DNA of 64,000 nt from Anaerolineae bacterium (GCA_028277515.1 JANQGC010000008.1:16434-80433), one strand, 5' to 3'. Shown: positions 26,946-36,070, counted from the first letter of the stretch. Notes: generated from the letters alone by a model not told the origin. Numbers and translations: made by a program.

Positions 26946-28067
26946 TTAATTTTTACTTACTTTTTCCTTCTGCTCGACCAAATCCTTGTACAGCCGCTCC
27001 CCTTCCGAACCAGCGGGTAATTTCGTCAATAAGGCATTTGCTTCATCAATAGTATCAAGAGCGGCTTGCTTGTTTCCTTGTTTGGTTAAAGCTTCCGATA
27101 GCGCAGCTAGTGTTTTGGCTAACCTGAGATCATCTCCAATTTTACGACAATACTCTATACTTTCCCGTAAGCAGGTCTCTGCTTCATCAAATTGTTCTAG
27201 TGAGATAAATACTGCTCCTAAGTTATTTGTTGCTAAAGCCTGGTAGAGTAAATGTCCTGATTGCTCAAGAAATGGCATGTCAATCTTTTCAAAGGTTTCT
27301 CTAGCCTGGACATATTGGCCCATTCTGAAGAATAAGGTTCCTTCCGAAAGGGCTACCATAACTCGGTCCAATTCGCTATCTGTCGTTTCCAATGTCTGTT
27401 TGGCTTCGGCAAAGTAGTGTAAGGCTTCTTTCCACTTTTCTTGTTCCTGTAAGACAATTGCCAGATTGTTTAACGTTCTTGCTAAATCAACCGGTTGATT
27501 TGTACGGAGGCGCAAGTTAATTGAGCGCCTGAGTCGGGATTCAGCCGTTTCCAAATCGTTACGAGAGCGTGCTGCCAAACCGAGCAAATTTAGAACACCT
27601 GCCATTTCCTTGCGATCTGGTTTATGGCGCGAGAATATGTTCAATGATTTTTGCCCAAAGTCTTCCGCCTGTTTGTGCTCTCTATTGCGTAGATGAACCA
27701 TGCCCAGGTAAAAATAGATGTGCCCTAGCTCGACTTCATCATTCGATTGACGGGCCAGCGTTTCTGCTTTCTTATGAGCCTTGATGGCTTTGGGAAACTG
27801 CTGAGTTAAGCGATATAAATCTCCTAACTGATTGAACAATTTACATTGTAATTGGGCGTCCTCTACCTTGTTTCGTTCAGCAATTCTTTCAAGAGTTTGT
27901 AACCATTCCAGCCAATAACCTCGCTGTTTCATAAAGTGGGATGTTTCTCGTAATAAATCAATGAGGACGTGCCTTACAGTTTGCATTTCCTGAGAAGGAA
28001 GCATAAAACCAAACTCTATGGCTCGAAAAATATTATAACGTTCAATATCAAGATTACTTCTACTCAT
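26946..28067 (-). CDS. TPR protein, partner of set 2 regulator
   Basis: 373 residues: a helical linker (IFRAIEFGFMLPSQEMQTVR and onward, 1-90), then about six TPRs (CKLFNQLGDLYRLTQQFPKA, GHIYFYLGMVHLRNREHKQA, ARTLNNLAIVLQEQEKWKEA and so on). Similar in layout to the TPR part of RRNPP-type regulators and of fused NB-ARC/TPR proteins. Its ATG overlaps the stop of the NB-ARC gene by 4 nt, so translation is probably coupled. Confidence 0.85.
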   Translation of the reverse strand: MSRSNLDIERYNIFRAIEFGFMLPSQEMQTVRHVLIDLLRETSHFMKQRGYWLEWLQTLERIAERNKVEDAQLQCKLFNQLGDLYRLTQQFPKAIKAHKKAETLARQSNDEVELGHIYFYLGMVHLRNREHKQAEDFGQKSLNIFSRHKPDRKEMAGVLNLLGLAARSRNDLETAESRLRRSINLRLRTNQPVDLARTLNNLAIVLQEQEKWKEALHYFAEAKQTLETTDSELDRVMVALSEGTLFFRMGQYVQARETFEKIDMPFLEQSGHLLYQALATNNLGAVFISLEQFDEAETCLRESIEYCRKIGDDLRLAKTLAALSEALTKQGNKQAALDTIDEANALLTKLPAGSEGERLYKDLVEQKEKVSKN

Positions 28068-29554
28068 GAATCAATCGCTAAGTACTCATGCCAATATTTT
28101 AAGTTTACTAAATTCGATTCGGTAAAGGTCATATCAGAAGTTTCTTTCTGATTTTGTAGGTATTGGGCAGTTAGACTGTGAATGCCGTATCTTTGGGTAT
28201 AAATGTTGCCTCGTGGCTCAATTAGCGAGTAATTGATTAGTTGGTGTAAAGCCTGCTCAAAGTTGTCTTCATCCAATTTGCTGATTATTTGCAATTGTTC
28301 AACAAGTGCGCCTGTATATCCCACGAGCAGCATGGTTTGTAAAAGTTGCTTTTCTGTTTGTTGAAGTGTTTGCCATACTTCATGATAAATATCCATATAC
28401 ATTTGGGCAATAGCACCTGTTTGGCCTCGTTTCAAGCTTGCCTGAATTTGTGGCAGGGAATAAATGATGGCGAGCTTTGCCACAAGACGGAGAGCAAAAG
28501 GATTTCCTCCAACAATGTTATAAATATCCGTAAGGTTTTGGTCAGTTAGATGAGATAATTCGGTAGAGCCTACAATTAATGCTTGATGACGTAACAGACC
28601 GATTGAACTTTTTAAGGGTAACTCACTCAAGTTCAATAGGTAAAAGTCGGATGTATCTGGCGGGTAAATGCGAGAGGTTAATAGGAACTTAGAGGGGTTA
28701 GTTAGTCTTCTCAGATTTTCCCAAAAATGCAATGATATGTCTCCTTCTAAATTGTCAAGAATAATTAAGTTGGGCCTTTTTTTTAGTTCACGACGCACCT
28801 GAAATAATTGTCTTTCTACCGATTCGCGTTCTAGAGTGTTGGGCAGTAATCTTTCTCCTAATTTTGTAACCAGGTTGGCAAAAGTGGAAGAGGAATTTGC
28901 CTCAGATGTTTGATCATTAGAGGTATTTGTACTAAGCCAAATAACTTGAGCAAAATGCCTGGTTTGAATGAGCTGGCGGGCAACGGTATCTGCTATTGTG
29001 CTCTTACCTATGCCGCCGATGCCTGTAATGATGACGACATATGGCGGGTTGGAAGATAAAAGATGCTGACAGATGATTGCTTTTTTTTCTTCTATACCAA
29101 ATAATCTTGTGTAGGTTGCGGGGGGGAGTAGGGCTTCTTGTTCTTCTGCTGTTGAATATGAATATTGATTAGACTCGGCCGTTTTTTGGTTTAACCATTC
29201 TTTGTCTATCAATTGTAGTTCTGCTTGATTTAAGTCACGGTAATTGCCTGCTAACAATAGCTGATTGGCTTCATCTAATGACTTTATTCCACCACCTGTA
29301 TGCATCACTTCAATCAAGCTTAGTAACACCCGACGTTCATCTTTGTTGATATGACTTTTATTGCGTTCCCAGTCGCTTATTGCTGCCCCGGAATAGCCGC
29401 TAATTCCCAATTTCTGGCCGATTAGTTCACCTAAGCGTTCTTGCGACAGCAAACGACTGTTTCGTTCCCAATCAATACAGCGATGCCTGTAATGGCGAAG
29501 CAACCCACCAAACGTGTTCAAGTTAATTCTTTTGCCTGATTGCGCGTGTGCCAT
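28064..29554 (-). CDS. XRE-HTH / NB-ARC STAND regulator (set 2)
   Basis: 496 residues, a paralog of the set 1 regulator. The XRE HTH (SQERLGELIGQKLGISGYSGAAISDWERNKSHI, about 37-70, split) precedes an LDEANQLLLAGNYRDLN linker also seen in set 1, then the NB-ARC: P-loop ITGIGGIGKSTIADTVA (about 176), Walker B LIILDNLEG, FLLTSRIYP, and GGNPFALRLVAKL. AGGAAG lies 10 nt upstream of the ATG. An inverted repeat just upstream (29574-29590) is a likely autoregulatory site. The divergent small secreted peptide gene starts 210 nt away. Confidence 0.9.
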   Translation of the reverse strand: MAHAQSGKRINLNTFGGLLRHYRHRCIDWERNSRLLSQERLGELIGQKLGISGYSGAAISDWERNKSHINKDERRVLLSLIEVMHTGGGIKSLDEANQLLLAGNYRDLNQAELQLIDKEWLNQKTAESNQYSYSTAEEQEALLPPATYTRLFGIEEKKAIICQHLLSSNPPYVVIITGIGGIGKSTIADTVARQLIQTRHFAQVIWLSTNTSNDQTSEANSSSTFANLVTKLGERLLPNTLERESVERQLFQVRRELKKRPNLIILDNLEGDISLHFWENLRRLTNPSKFLLTSRIYPPDTSDFYLLNLSELPLKSSIGLLRHQALIVGSTELSHLTDQNLTDIYNIVGGNPFALRLVAKLAIIYSLPQIQASLKRGQTGAIAQMYMDIYHEVWQTLQQTEKQLLQTMLLVGYTGALVEQLQIISKLDEDNFEQALHQLINYSLIEPRGNIYTQRYGIHSLTAQYLQNQKETSDMTFTESNLVNLKYWHEYLAIDS

Positions 29555-29573
29555 TTTCTTAAGCTTCCTAAAA

Positions 29574-29590
29574 CTTAACTATCAGTTAAG
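29574..29590. promoter_or_regulatory. Putative operator of set 2 XRE regulator
   Basis: Inverted repeat CTTAAC-N5-GTTAAG 19 nt upstream of the regulator ATG. Further TTAAG/CTTAA half-sites lie on both sides (about 29558-29602). The spacing and size suit an XRE dimer. Confidence 0.5.
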
Positions 29591-29764
29591 AACATTTAAG
29601 CAAATCGCCGTAGATTCTGAGTGCAACAAACCGTAACATCAGTATTGTAACAGGCCTGCTACTGAAAAATACAAATCCTGGCTCTTGTGCATCTCATGAG
29701 AAGGGTCATTTGACCCAGGCGCGCCTGCCACAGTGAGCCTCCAAATCTTACGGAGGTAAAAAAG

Positions 29765-29902
29765 ATGCTTAAGGCCATTAACAGCAAGGTTGTTTGGTAC
29801 ATATTACTGGCGCTGACTGTGTTGTCACTAATCGGAACGCCGCTGGTGACACCCCCTGTTTTCGCTGGCGACTGTCCCAGTCCTACCGCTGGTAACTGCT
29901 AA
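29765..29902 (+). CDS. Small secreted Cys-containing peptide precursor
   Basis: 45 residues, preceded by a strong ribosome site (ACGGAGGT, 7 nt spacing). The N-terminus is basic (MLKAINSKVVWY), followed by a hydrophobic core (ILLALTVLSLIG) and a signal-peptidase-like site PPVFA before GDCPSPTAGNC. Cleavage there would release an 11-residue peptide with two Cys that could form a disulfide ring. It is divergent from the XRE-NB-ARC gene whose product works with a TPR protein, a layout like RRNPP-type peptide signalling. The 5' leader holds a GGGTCA-TT-TGACCC hairpin (29703-29716) and an AGGCGCGCCT palindrome. Function as a signal is inference; a bacteriocin-like or structural peptide is also possible. 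Confidence 0.7.
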   Translation: MLKAINSKVVWYILLALTVLSLIGTPLVTPPVFAGDCPSPTAGNC

Positions 29903-29957
29903 AACCGAATACATCACCGTTGTATTAAGCAGTCCTTTGTATTATTCAAGGGACTGC

Positions 29958-31157
29958 TTATTTCTCGTTCAGTGAGTCCTTAAAGGCTGAAAATTCTAAC
30001 TTCAATCTGATCGCCGTTGCATCATCTTGATAGTCATCCAATAGTTGCAAGGCTCTGTCTAGATAAGAAACAGCTAGATCGGGCATATCTTTCGCCTTGT
30101 ACAATTCCCCAAGTGTACCTAGCGTATTGGCTAACATCAAACCATCGTCAGCTTCCGACCAAAGTGTCACACTTTCTTGCAAATAAATTTCTGCTTCTTC
30201 TAGTTTGTTTTGCTGGAGTAAGGTATTCCCCAGACATTGTCTCACCAGTGCTCGTTGGTAAAGATGGCTGGAACGCTGTAAATAGGCCGAATTGGCGCGG
30301 CGAAAAGCGGCCTCGGCCTTTGTGTAACGACCTAACTCAAAGAAGATACCTCCTAAAGCAGTTTCAAATACGAGCTTGTCAAGTTCACTACTGATGACAT
30401 TAAAATAGCCAGCTGCTTCCTCGTAATACTTCAGCGCCAGGTCGTAATTTTGTTCAGTGCGAGACAGGGCAATCAGGTTAAGAAGAGTGCGTAATAATTC
30501 CGTTGGTTGTTCCCGTTGACGATGAAAATCGGCAGCCGTTTCGAGCCGTTGGCGGGCTAATGGTAGGTTCCCCTGAAAATAAGCTAACATTCCTAACTCG
30601 TTCAACGTGAAGGCTATCCATTTAACATCTGTCTTTTGCTGCTCAAACCCGGCCAAGGCGAACAGTCCATACTTTTCTGCCTTTTCATATTGGCGTAGAT
30701 GCCGATGATCAGCACAAAGGTAGAAATAACTGAGGTTGAGGAGGGGCTTATCCTGAAGCTGATGGGCAATTTGCTCCGCCTGAAGATGCACCTCTACGGC
30801 CTCCGGCAACCGACGGTTTAATTGGTATAAATAACCTAAGCGATTAAGAATGTGTCCCTTAAGACGTAAGTCATCCCCGACCCACTGCGCCGCGGCCTGT
30901 TCTAAGATGGGTATCCATTCCATCCAGTACCCTTTTCGTTCGATGAGGTAAAAGGCTTGCAAAGCCACCATGGCAGTACCGTGCTGAGTTTCCGGCAGCT
31001 TCTGTCCATACTGCACCAGACGATACAGGTTTTGCCGGTCCGCATCCAAGCGGTGGATTGTATCTTCGGAATTGTCCTCCGTTTGTTCCTGCCAATATTG
31101 CAGACCAGCCTTAATATAATTCACAAATTGGGGATCGGGCAGTTTGGTCATACTCAT
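29958..31157 (-). CDS. TPR protein, partner of set 3 regulator
   Basis: 399 residues. Helical linker (FVNYIKAGLQYWQEQTEDN..., 1-105), then about six TPRs (GHILNRLGYLYQLNRRLPEA, AFTLNELGMLAYFQGNLPLA, LLRTLLNLIALSRTEQNYDLA and so on). Same layout and size as the set 2 partner at 26946, so the two operons are duplicates. Its start touches the stop of the NB-ARC gene at 31157. Confidence 0.85.
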   Translation of the reverse strand: MSMTKLPDPQFVNYIKAGLQYWQEQTEDNSEDTIHRLDADRQNLYRLVQYGQKLPETQHGTAMVALQAFYLIERKGYWMEWIPILEQAAAQWVGDDLRLKGHILNRLGYLYQLNRRLPEAVEVHLQAEQIAHQLQDKPLLNLSYFYLCADHRHLRQYEKAEKYGLFALAGFEQQKTDVKWIAFTLNELGMLAYFQGNLPLARQRLETAADFHRQREQPTELLRTLLNLIALSRTEQNYDLALKYYEEAAGYFNVISSELDKLVFETALGGIFFELGRYTKAEAAFRRANSAYLQRSSHLYQRALVRQCLGNTLLQQNKLEEAEIYLQESVTLWSEADDGLMLANTLGTLGELYKAKDMPDLAVSYLDRALQLLDDYQDDATAIRLKLEFSAFKDSLNEK

Positions 31158-32587
31158 TAGGTGGCTTCATCCTCCGGCCAATGAATAATTTCCGTTTGCA
31201 GGAACGTTTCCGTCAAGCGGTGAATCCCATACTTCTTTTCTTGGACCGTACCACGTACTTCTAGCAACGAGCGATTTCTAAGCCCTTGCAACGCCGGCCA
31301 CAACTGTGTGTCGGCAAGTCCGCTAATGCGCTTTAAATATTCTATCGAACCGCCGGAGGCAGCCACCAGGGGCATTGCCTTGAAAAGCTGCTGCGCCTCG
31401 GTGCTCAAGATTTGCCAGGTTTGCCAGTAAATGTGACGATATAGATCCTCTACTGATCCTTGCCGTCCTTGCTTTAAATTGAGCAGTATTTGAGACAGGG
31501 GTAAGGTGTCCAGCAGGCTTACTACCAGCTTAAGCGCTAACGGATTACCACCCGTGACCGCGTAAATGGTTTCAATGTCTCCATCAGTGATCGTCGCTTC
31601 GTGCGAAAGCCCTATATCCTGGGCGTGATGACGGATCAAGTTGGCCGCATCCTGAAAAGAAAGTTCATCCAAGGAAAAGTTAAAGACGGTTGCCAACTCA
31701 GAAAGACGCGAACGGCTGGTGAGTAGAAATTTGCTCGGCTCAGACAGGTCATTGAGACGCTCTAACAGGTAAGCGGTATCGGCCTCGCTTTCCAGGTTAT
31801 CGATGATGATAAGATAAGGCTTTGCCTTGAGCGCTTGTCGTACTTGCGCAAGGCGTTGTTGAGGTGGCAATTCATCGACGATATCAGGCCATAACCGTTT
31901 GGCCAGTTCGGCCGTCAGGCCCTCGAAGGTCAGGCGGGGAGAGGAAGAACGGCCGCTCATCGTTTGGTGCTCTATGCGCAGCCAGATGACCTCAGCGAAA
32001 TAGAATTCTCGAATAACCCGACGAGTCACTTTATCAGCCAGGGCTGTCTTGCCAAGCCCACCAATACCAACGATGGCCACTACCCAAGGAGAGTTAGATA
32101 GTAGCAGTTGCTTTACCAACATATTGTCGAGCTTATCAACACCAAATAAGTCTGTGTATGTTGGTGGTGTTAATGAGGCTTCCATCGTTTGGGCACGCAT
32201 GTGACGGGCGGCCATTTCATTGGCGAGGAGGAGACGTGTAAGCAAATCAATGGCTTTGCGTTGCTGTCGTTTGACTTGATCCTCGCTGAGATGAAGTTTA
32301 TTGGCCACCTTTTGAATGATATCACGATCGATAAAGCGCATGGAAAGGATACCGGCCCCCGGTTGATTATACTTCTCCAGTTCGTTGATGTGCGTTAGCA
32401 AAACCTGATTAGTGCCGAGACGTAAGTTAGGCGGGCTTGTATTTGTGAGGGTACGATATTGTTCTTGTACCAAAATTAGATCGGCCAATAAGTTTTCTTG
32501 TGTGTTGTCAAAACACTGCCAGGCACGCAGGGCAGCATATACATTATTTCTTAAATGTTGATAATCAGGGGAGGGTAAATGAGCCAT
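31157..32587 (-). CDS. NB-ARC STAND regulator with sigma-region-4-like HTH (set 3)
   Basis: 476 residues. Unlike sets 1 and 2 the N-terminus is not XRE; ILSMRFIDRDIIQKVANKLHLSEDQVKRQQRKAIDLL (about 75-115) resembles a sigma-70 region 4 HTH. The NB-ARC follows: P-loop IVGIGGLGKTALADKV (about 170), Walker B LIIIDNLES, KFLLTSRSRL, GGNPLALKLVVSLL, then a winged-helix-like end (LRNRSLLEVRGTVQEKKYGIHRLTETFL). The TPR partner follows directly. It is divergent from the DJ-1/PfpI-like gene, with a 308-nt region between. Confidence 0.87.
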   Translation of the reverse strand: MAHLPSPDYQHLRNNVYAALRAWQCFDNTQENLLADLILVQEQYRTLTNTSPPNLRLGTNQVLLTHINELEKYNQPGAGILSMRFIDRDIIQKVANKLHLSEDQVKRQQRKAIDLLTRLLLANEMAARHMRAQTMEASLTPPTYTDLFGVDKLDNMLVKQLLLSNSPWVVAIVGIGGLGKTALADKVTRRVIREFYFAEVIWLRIEHQTMSGRSSSPRLTFEGLTAELAKRLWPDIVDELPPQQRLAQVRQALKAKPYLIIIDNLESEADTAYLLERLNDLSEPSKFLLTSRSRLSELATVFNFSLDELSFQDAANLIRHHAQDIGLSHEATITDGDIETIYAVTGGNPLALKLVVSLLDTLPLSQILLNLKQGRQGSVEDLYRHIYWQTWQILSTEAQQLFKAMPLVAASGGSIEYLKRISGLADTQLWPALQGLRNRSLLEVRGTVQEKKYGIHRLTETFLQTEIIHWPEDEAT

Positions 32588-32895
32588 TTTGCCAGTATTG
32601 GAGAAATTATATTGTCCACTGTAGATACTATACCATCATCATGCACGGTCTCGCTAATTGCAGTTCCGTTTTCGCCGAAAAACGCACAAAGTCGCACGTC
32701 ATAACCCGAAGCCTCCCTCCCTGCTTAATCAACCGCACAAAATAGCACAAATCAATTCTGCGAGCGCACTAAAAATTGTATAGACTGAAAGCATATCCAG
32801 TTTAGGGGGGAGGACATTAGAATATAGGGGTCATAAAAACTGTGTTCCTACACTGATGGTTTTTTCTAAAGCTATGTACACGTTTTTAGACGTTT
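32588..32895. other. Divergent intergenic region, no convincing gene
   Basis: 308 nt between the set 3 regulator and the DJ-1-like gene. I found no secreted-peptide frame comparable to set 2 and no clear terminator. A weak AT-rich promoter-like stretch lies around 32760-32800. Confidence 0.5.
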
Positions 32896-33360
32896 ATGGA
32901 GAGACGTTTGTCACAAAAAGAAGTTCTTGTTCTCGTTGCTACCCATTTTGATGAGATATCGGCGGTATATTGTTTATGTCAAATGCGCGCTGAAGGATTC
33001 TCTACACAATTGGTAGGATTAAACCCTGGCTTACAAATGGGTCTACGTGGTTTGAAAGTGCGTCCAGATCTGTACTTAACACAGATAGATCCATCAGTCT
33101 CGAGCCCTAATTATAACCTGCTGATACTCTCTGGAGGACAAGATTGTGTGGTCAGGTTACAGTCTGATCCGCGCGTTCACAAATTAGTAATGTCGACGCT
33201 GGAGGGAGGTGGCTATGTAGCAGCTATGTCCCCAACTGTAAAGCACGGGTTAGCCAATATTAGTAATCATGATGCTTATGAGAATTCTTATCTACTATTC
33301 CAGGGTGAATTAGAAACGGCCGAATTTGTAGGCCGGTTAATTGATTATATTTCGGTCTGA
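32896..33360 (+). CDS. DJ-1/PfpI-fold protein lacking the usual Cys
   Basis: 154 residues. KEVLVLVATHFDEISAVYCLCQMRAEGFSTQLVGL and NLLILSGGQDCVVRLQSDPRVHKLV fit the class I glutamine-amidotransferase-like DJ-1/PfpI fold, and Glu in FDEIS matches the conserved acidic residue. The nucleophile elbow, normally A-x-C-H-G, reads VAAMSPTVKHGL here, so the catalytic Cys is absent. It may be a binding or regulatory member. No good ribosome site is seen. It lies between the STAND block and the tubulin-like operon and reads in the direction of the latter. Confidence 0.65.
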   Translation: MERRLSQKEVLVLVATHFDEISAVYCLCQMRAEGFSTQLVGLNPGLQMGLRGLKVRPDLYLTQIDPSVSSPNYNLLILSGGQDCVVRLQSDPRVHKLVMSTLEGGGYVAAMSPTVKHGLANISNHDAYENSYLLFQGELETAEFVGRLIDYISV

Positions 33361-33399
33361 TCATTCATTTGGCATAAATGAGACCTGTTCAGGAGAACA

Positions 33400-33510
33400 T
33401 TGAAGCTTGAACAAATAAGACAAGAACATCTACGAAAAGGGAACAAATCCACAGATTACAAATTGGCTCAGGAGTGTCATCTTCCTGGACGAAAGATTGG
33501 TGGTACATAG
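33400..33510 (+). CDS. Possible 36-residue basic protein (TTG start)
   Basis: TTG with AGGAG 5 nt upstream opens a frame for 36 residues: a Gln/Arg/Lys-rich helix (KLEQIRQEHLRKGNKSTDYK) and a short tail with one Cys. No family is recognised. It lies in the otherwise empty 304-nt gap between the DJ-1-like gene and the tubulin-like gene. Confidence 0.3.
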   Translation: MKLEQIRQEHLRKGNKSTDYKLAQECHLPGRKIGGT

Positions 33511-33664
33511 CGGTTTTCTCTTAAAGGGAAAGATGATTGGTTGCAGAGCGCTCAAAATTTGTAGAAGTCAAACGAAGGGAAGGAAACCCACTCCATAAGT
33601 ATTCGCTAGTAATAAACATTTACGAAAGCTAGTCGCGTCTTCTAAAGTAAGGGAGAAAATAATA

Positions 33665-36070
33665 ATGGCAAAGAGATTTTTAGTCGTTTGTGGGGGAAGC
33701 GGTGTCAATCTGCTTGGCCTGCGTCAGGTACTGGGCGTAAGCGCCGAACTGCAAGTTGATGTGCACAATGAGAACGTCATCAGGGGGCGTAGAGTAAAAG
33801 ACCAGGCTTCCTTCTTTGTAGATTTAGATCTGCATATTGGTACTACGGTGGAAGCCTTGAAGGAGCGGCTGGCAGCAGTAAATGGCGCAGAACGCATTGA
33901 AGACTTAAGTGAATACCTACAAGAAGTCATTGAGGATCCGGCGGCTAAAGCCCATATCAGTTTTGCAAACCGTTTTTCTTCTGGAGCTCGTGCCCTGGAG
34001 TGGGGATTGGCCCAATCTCCCTGCATCGGCAGCGCCACCATACATAATGAGGCCAATCGCCAGGCGATTGGGCAGGTAATAGAGCAAATGGTAACAAAAT
34101 ACGGCCAGGGCATAGGTCCGGAATCACCCCTGGAGGTTTGGATAGTGGCCTCGACCGCCGGCGGCTGTGGCGAAGGCACCCACCGCTTCATTGCTGCCAT
34201 GTTTGCCGACTACATCAAGAACAATCTCAGCGTTCCTCTCCGCTTGAACTTTATTCGCGTAGGGCAGCTCACCTACCGCTCCGTCGACATGCGCAAAACA
34301 GCCCTCAACACCTTTCTCGGCGTAGCAGCAGACTCGGCATTCTATCTCAAAGCCAAGGAAGACTTCGAAAACGTGGCCACCAATTGGTACTATATCGACC
34401 TGCCCGATGTGGGCACTGGTACCAAGGCTAAAGCCGTTCGCGGTGAGATCGTGGAAATGGCCGCCAAGTCGATCATGCTCCCCGAGCTGGAGGAAGACCT
34501 GCAGAAGCTACTGGTTAACAACGGCGGAGCACCGATAGTCATCATCCGCACCGGATTTTGGGGCCGCGATTTTGACGACAGCACCAAGTATTTCGAGACC
34601 CTGAAACAACTACGGGTGAAGTTAAGGGACCTCATCGAGCCCAACTATGAGCGCAAGTACATCCAGGGCCAACCCGAACCCCAATTCACCGGTCCTGAGC
34701 TGGCTGAAGCGGCGGGCCAGCTGCAGCAGGCCAGTTATCTCCTGGAGCGCATGGAGCGGGATTGGACCTTTCCGAAGTACAACTTATCCGGACGGCCGAC
34801 CACCCCGGCTCCCGTGGAGGAGCTCATGCCGCAATGGGAGCACTCCATGAAGGACCTGCTTGACGATCGCGAACTCGATGAACTGGATGGTGAATACCAT
34901 GTGATGGAGCAGATCCGAACCGAAGAGGGCGAGCAGCAACAGCGCGTCGTCTTGACCGTGCCCCAAACGATAGAAGAGGACGAAGAATGGTTTGTCAAGA
35001 TTGATTCAGTTCATCGCGCGCGGGCCTGGGCACTGCAAAAGTTGGGAATCGATTTGGAGCAGGATAACAGGGGATTTGTAACCAAACACTTAAACAGCCA
35101 GGGATTGATGGCCGAGCTCCTGAGGCAGGCCGAAGAGATCTCCAGGATCTTGTACAGCTTCAATCCCTTTGTCGGCAGCGACCGGCGGGCAAGGGATGCC
35201 AGCGCCGTAATGGGTAGCTTCCTGGACACGCTGGTGAAGGTTCGTCGTTTGTTGGACCTGGAGACCGCGGCCACCCAGGTTCTGGGCGAGCAGTTGGCGA
35301 AGTCGAACGCCGTGCTCAGGACAGCCAACAGTGAGTTCGAGATAGCCAGGGGCCGGGTGGGCTCGACGGCGTCGACGTCGATTAATGCCGCGGAGCTCTC
35401 GGATGAACTGGACCAGTTGTCGCGCAAGAACTGGCTGCGGCTATTGTCGGACGCCGTGCGCAAGGGGGATGTGGACCTCTTCAAGACGGAGGTGCTGCGA
35501 GGCGCCACAGGGTTGAGAGAAGACGGTCTCCGCAGTGTGCTTGGGCTTAGACGTACCGCCGATATTGTAGACATTCAAAACCGGCTGGCCACACGCATGG
35601 GCCGTATGTTCGACAGCAACAGAGTAGAATATGAAGCTTCCTGGTGGGCAAATATTCCCCCTGTGCCCACTGCCTCGTACGAGTACCGCATCCTGCCGCA
35701 GGTGGATCGAGAGCTGGAAGGCCGCCTTGAAGCTCGCAGGGAAGAAGATAGCGTCGGCTTCAGCTACGTCTTCACGCGGTTGGGTATAATTGGGCTTTAT
35801 GTTCTAGCCTTTCATGGCGTTTCTTTGAATCAATCTGAGGGTGACACGGTCAGCGCACCGGCCTTCCTTCTCGAGCCTTACGTGCCCATCGTCAAGCAAG
35901 TGCTCAAGCGCTGGGTAGCCGAGCCTGTGCCGCATGAGCCATCAGGTCAGCTTGAATTGGTGAGCGCCGGCGTCAATGGCGATCCATTGTATGAACGGGC
36001 GATGCGTGCTGCCGGACTTAAAGACGAGCACATTGAAAAGATTGGCCAGTTTTACTCACTGTACAATTGA
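33665..36070 (+). CDS. Tubulin/FtsZ-like GTPase-fold protein
   Basis: 801 residues, far longer than FtsZ. The N-terminus (FLVVCGGSGVNLLGLRQVLG) and IVASTAGGCGEGTHRFIAAMFADYI (about 159-183) fit the nucleotide-binding loops of the Tubulin_2-type families, where the usual GGGTGSG-like signature is here AGGCGEG. A long C-terminal half with coiled-coil-like helices (about 400-640) has no FtsZ equivalent. Such FtsZ-like proteins have been described in operons with VWA-domain and membrane proteins and proposed to remodel membranes, which matches the genes that follow. GGGAG lies about 10 nt before the ATG. Whether GTP is bound is not certain given the divergent loop. Confidence 0.75.
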   Translation: MAKRFLVVCGGSGVNLLGLRQVLGVSAELQVDVHNENVIRGRRVKDQASFFVDLDLHIGTTVEALKERLAAVNGAERIEDLSEYLQEVIEDPAAKAHISFANRFSSGARALEWGLAQSPCIGSATIHNEANRQAIGQVIEQMVTKYGQGIGPESPLEVWIVASTAGGCGEGTHRFIAAMFADYIKNNLSVPLRLNFIRVGQLTYRSVDMRKTALNTFLGVAADSAFYLKAKEDFENVATNWYYIDLPDVGTGTKAKAVRGEIVEMAAKSIMLPELEEDLQKLLVNNGGAPIVIIRTGFWGRDFDDSTKYFETLKQLRVKLRDLIEPNYERKYIQGQPEPQFTGPELAEAAGQLQQASYLLERMERDWTFPKYNLSGRPTTPAPVEELMPQWEHSMKDLLDDRELDELDGEYHVMEQIRTEEGEQQQRVVLTVPQTIEEDEEWFVKIDSVHRARAWALQKLGIDLEQDNRGFVTKHLNSQGLMAELLRQAEEISRILYSFNPFVGSDRRARDASAVMGSFLDTLVKVRRLLDLETAATQVLGEQLAKSNAVLRTANSEFEIARGRVGSTASTSINAAELSDELDQLSRKNWLRLLSDAVRKGDVDLFKTEVLRGATGLREDGLRSVLGLRRTADIVDIQNRLATRMGRMFDSNRVEYEASWWANIPPVPTASYEYRILPQVDRELEGRLEARREEDSVGFSYVFTRLGIIGLYVLAFHGVSLNQSEGDTVSAPAFLLEPYVPIVKQVLKRWVAEPVPHEPSGQLELVSAGVNGDPLYERAMRAAGLKDEHIEKIGQFYSLYN

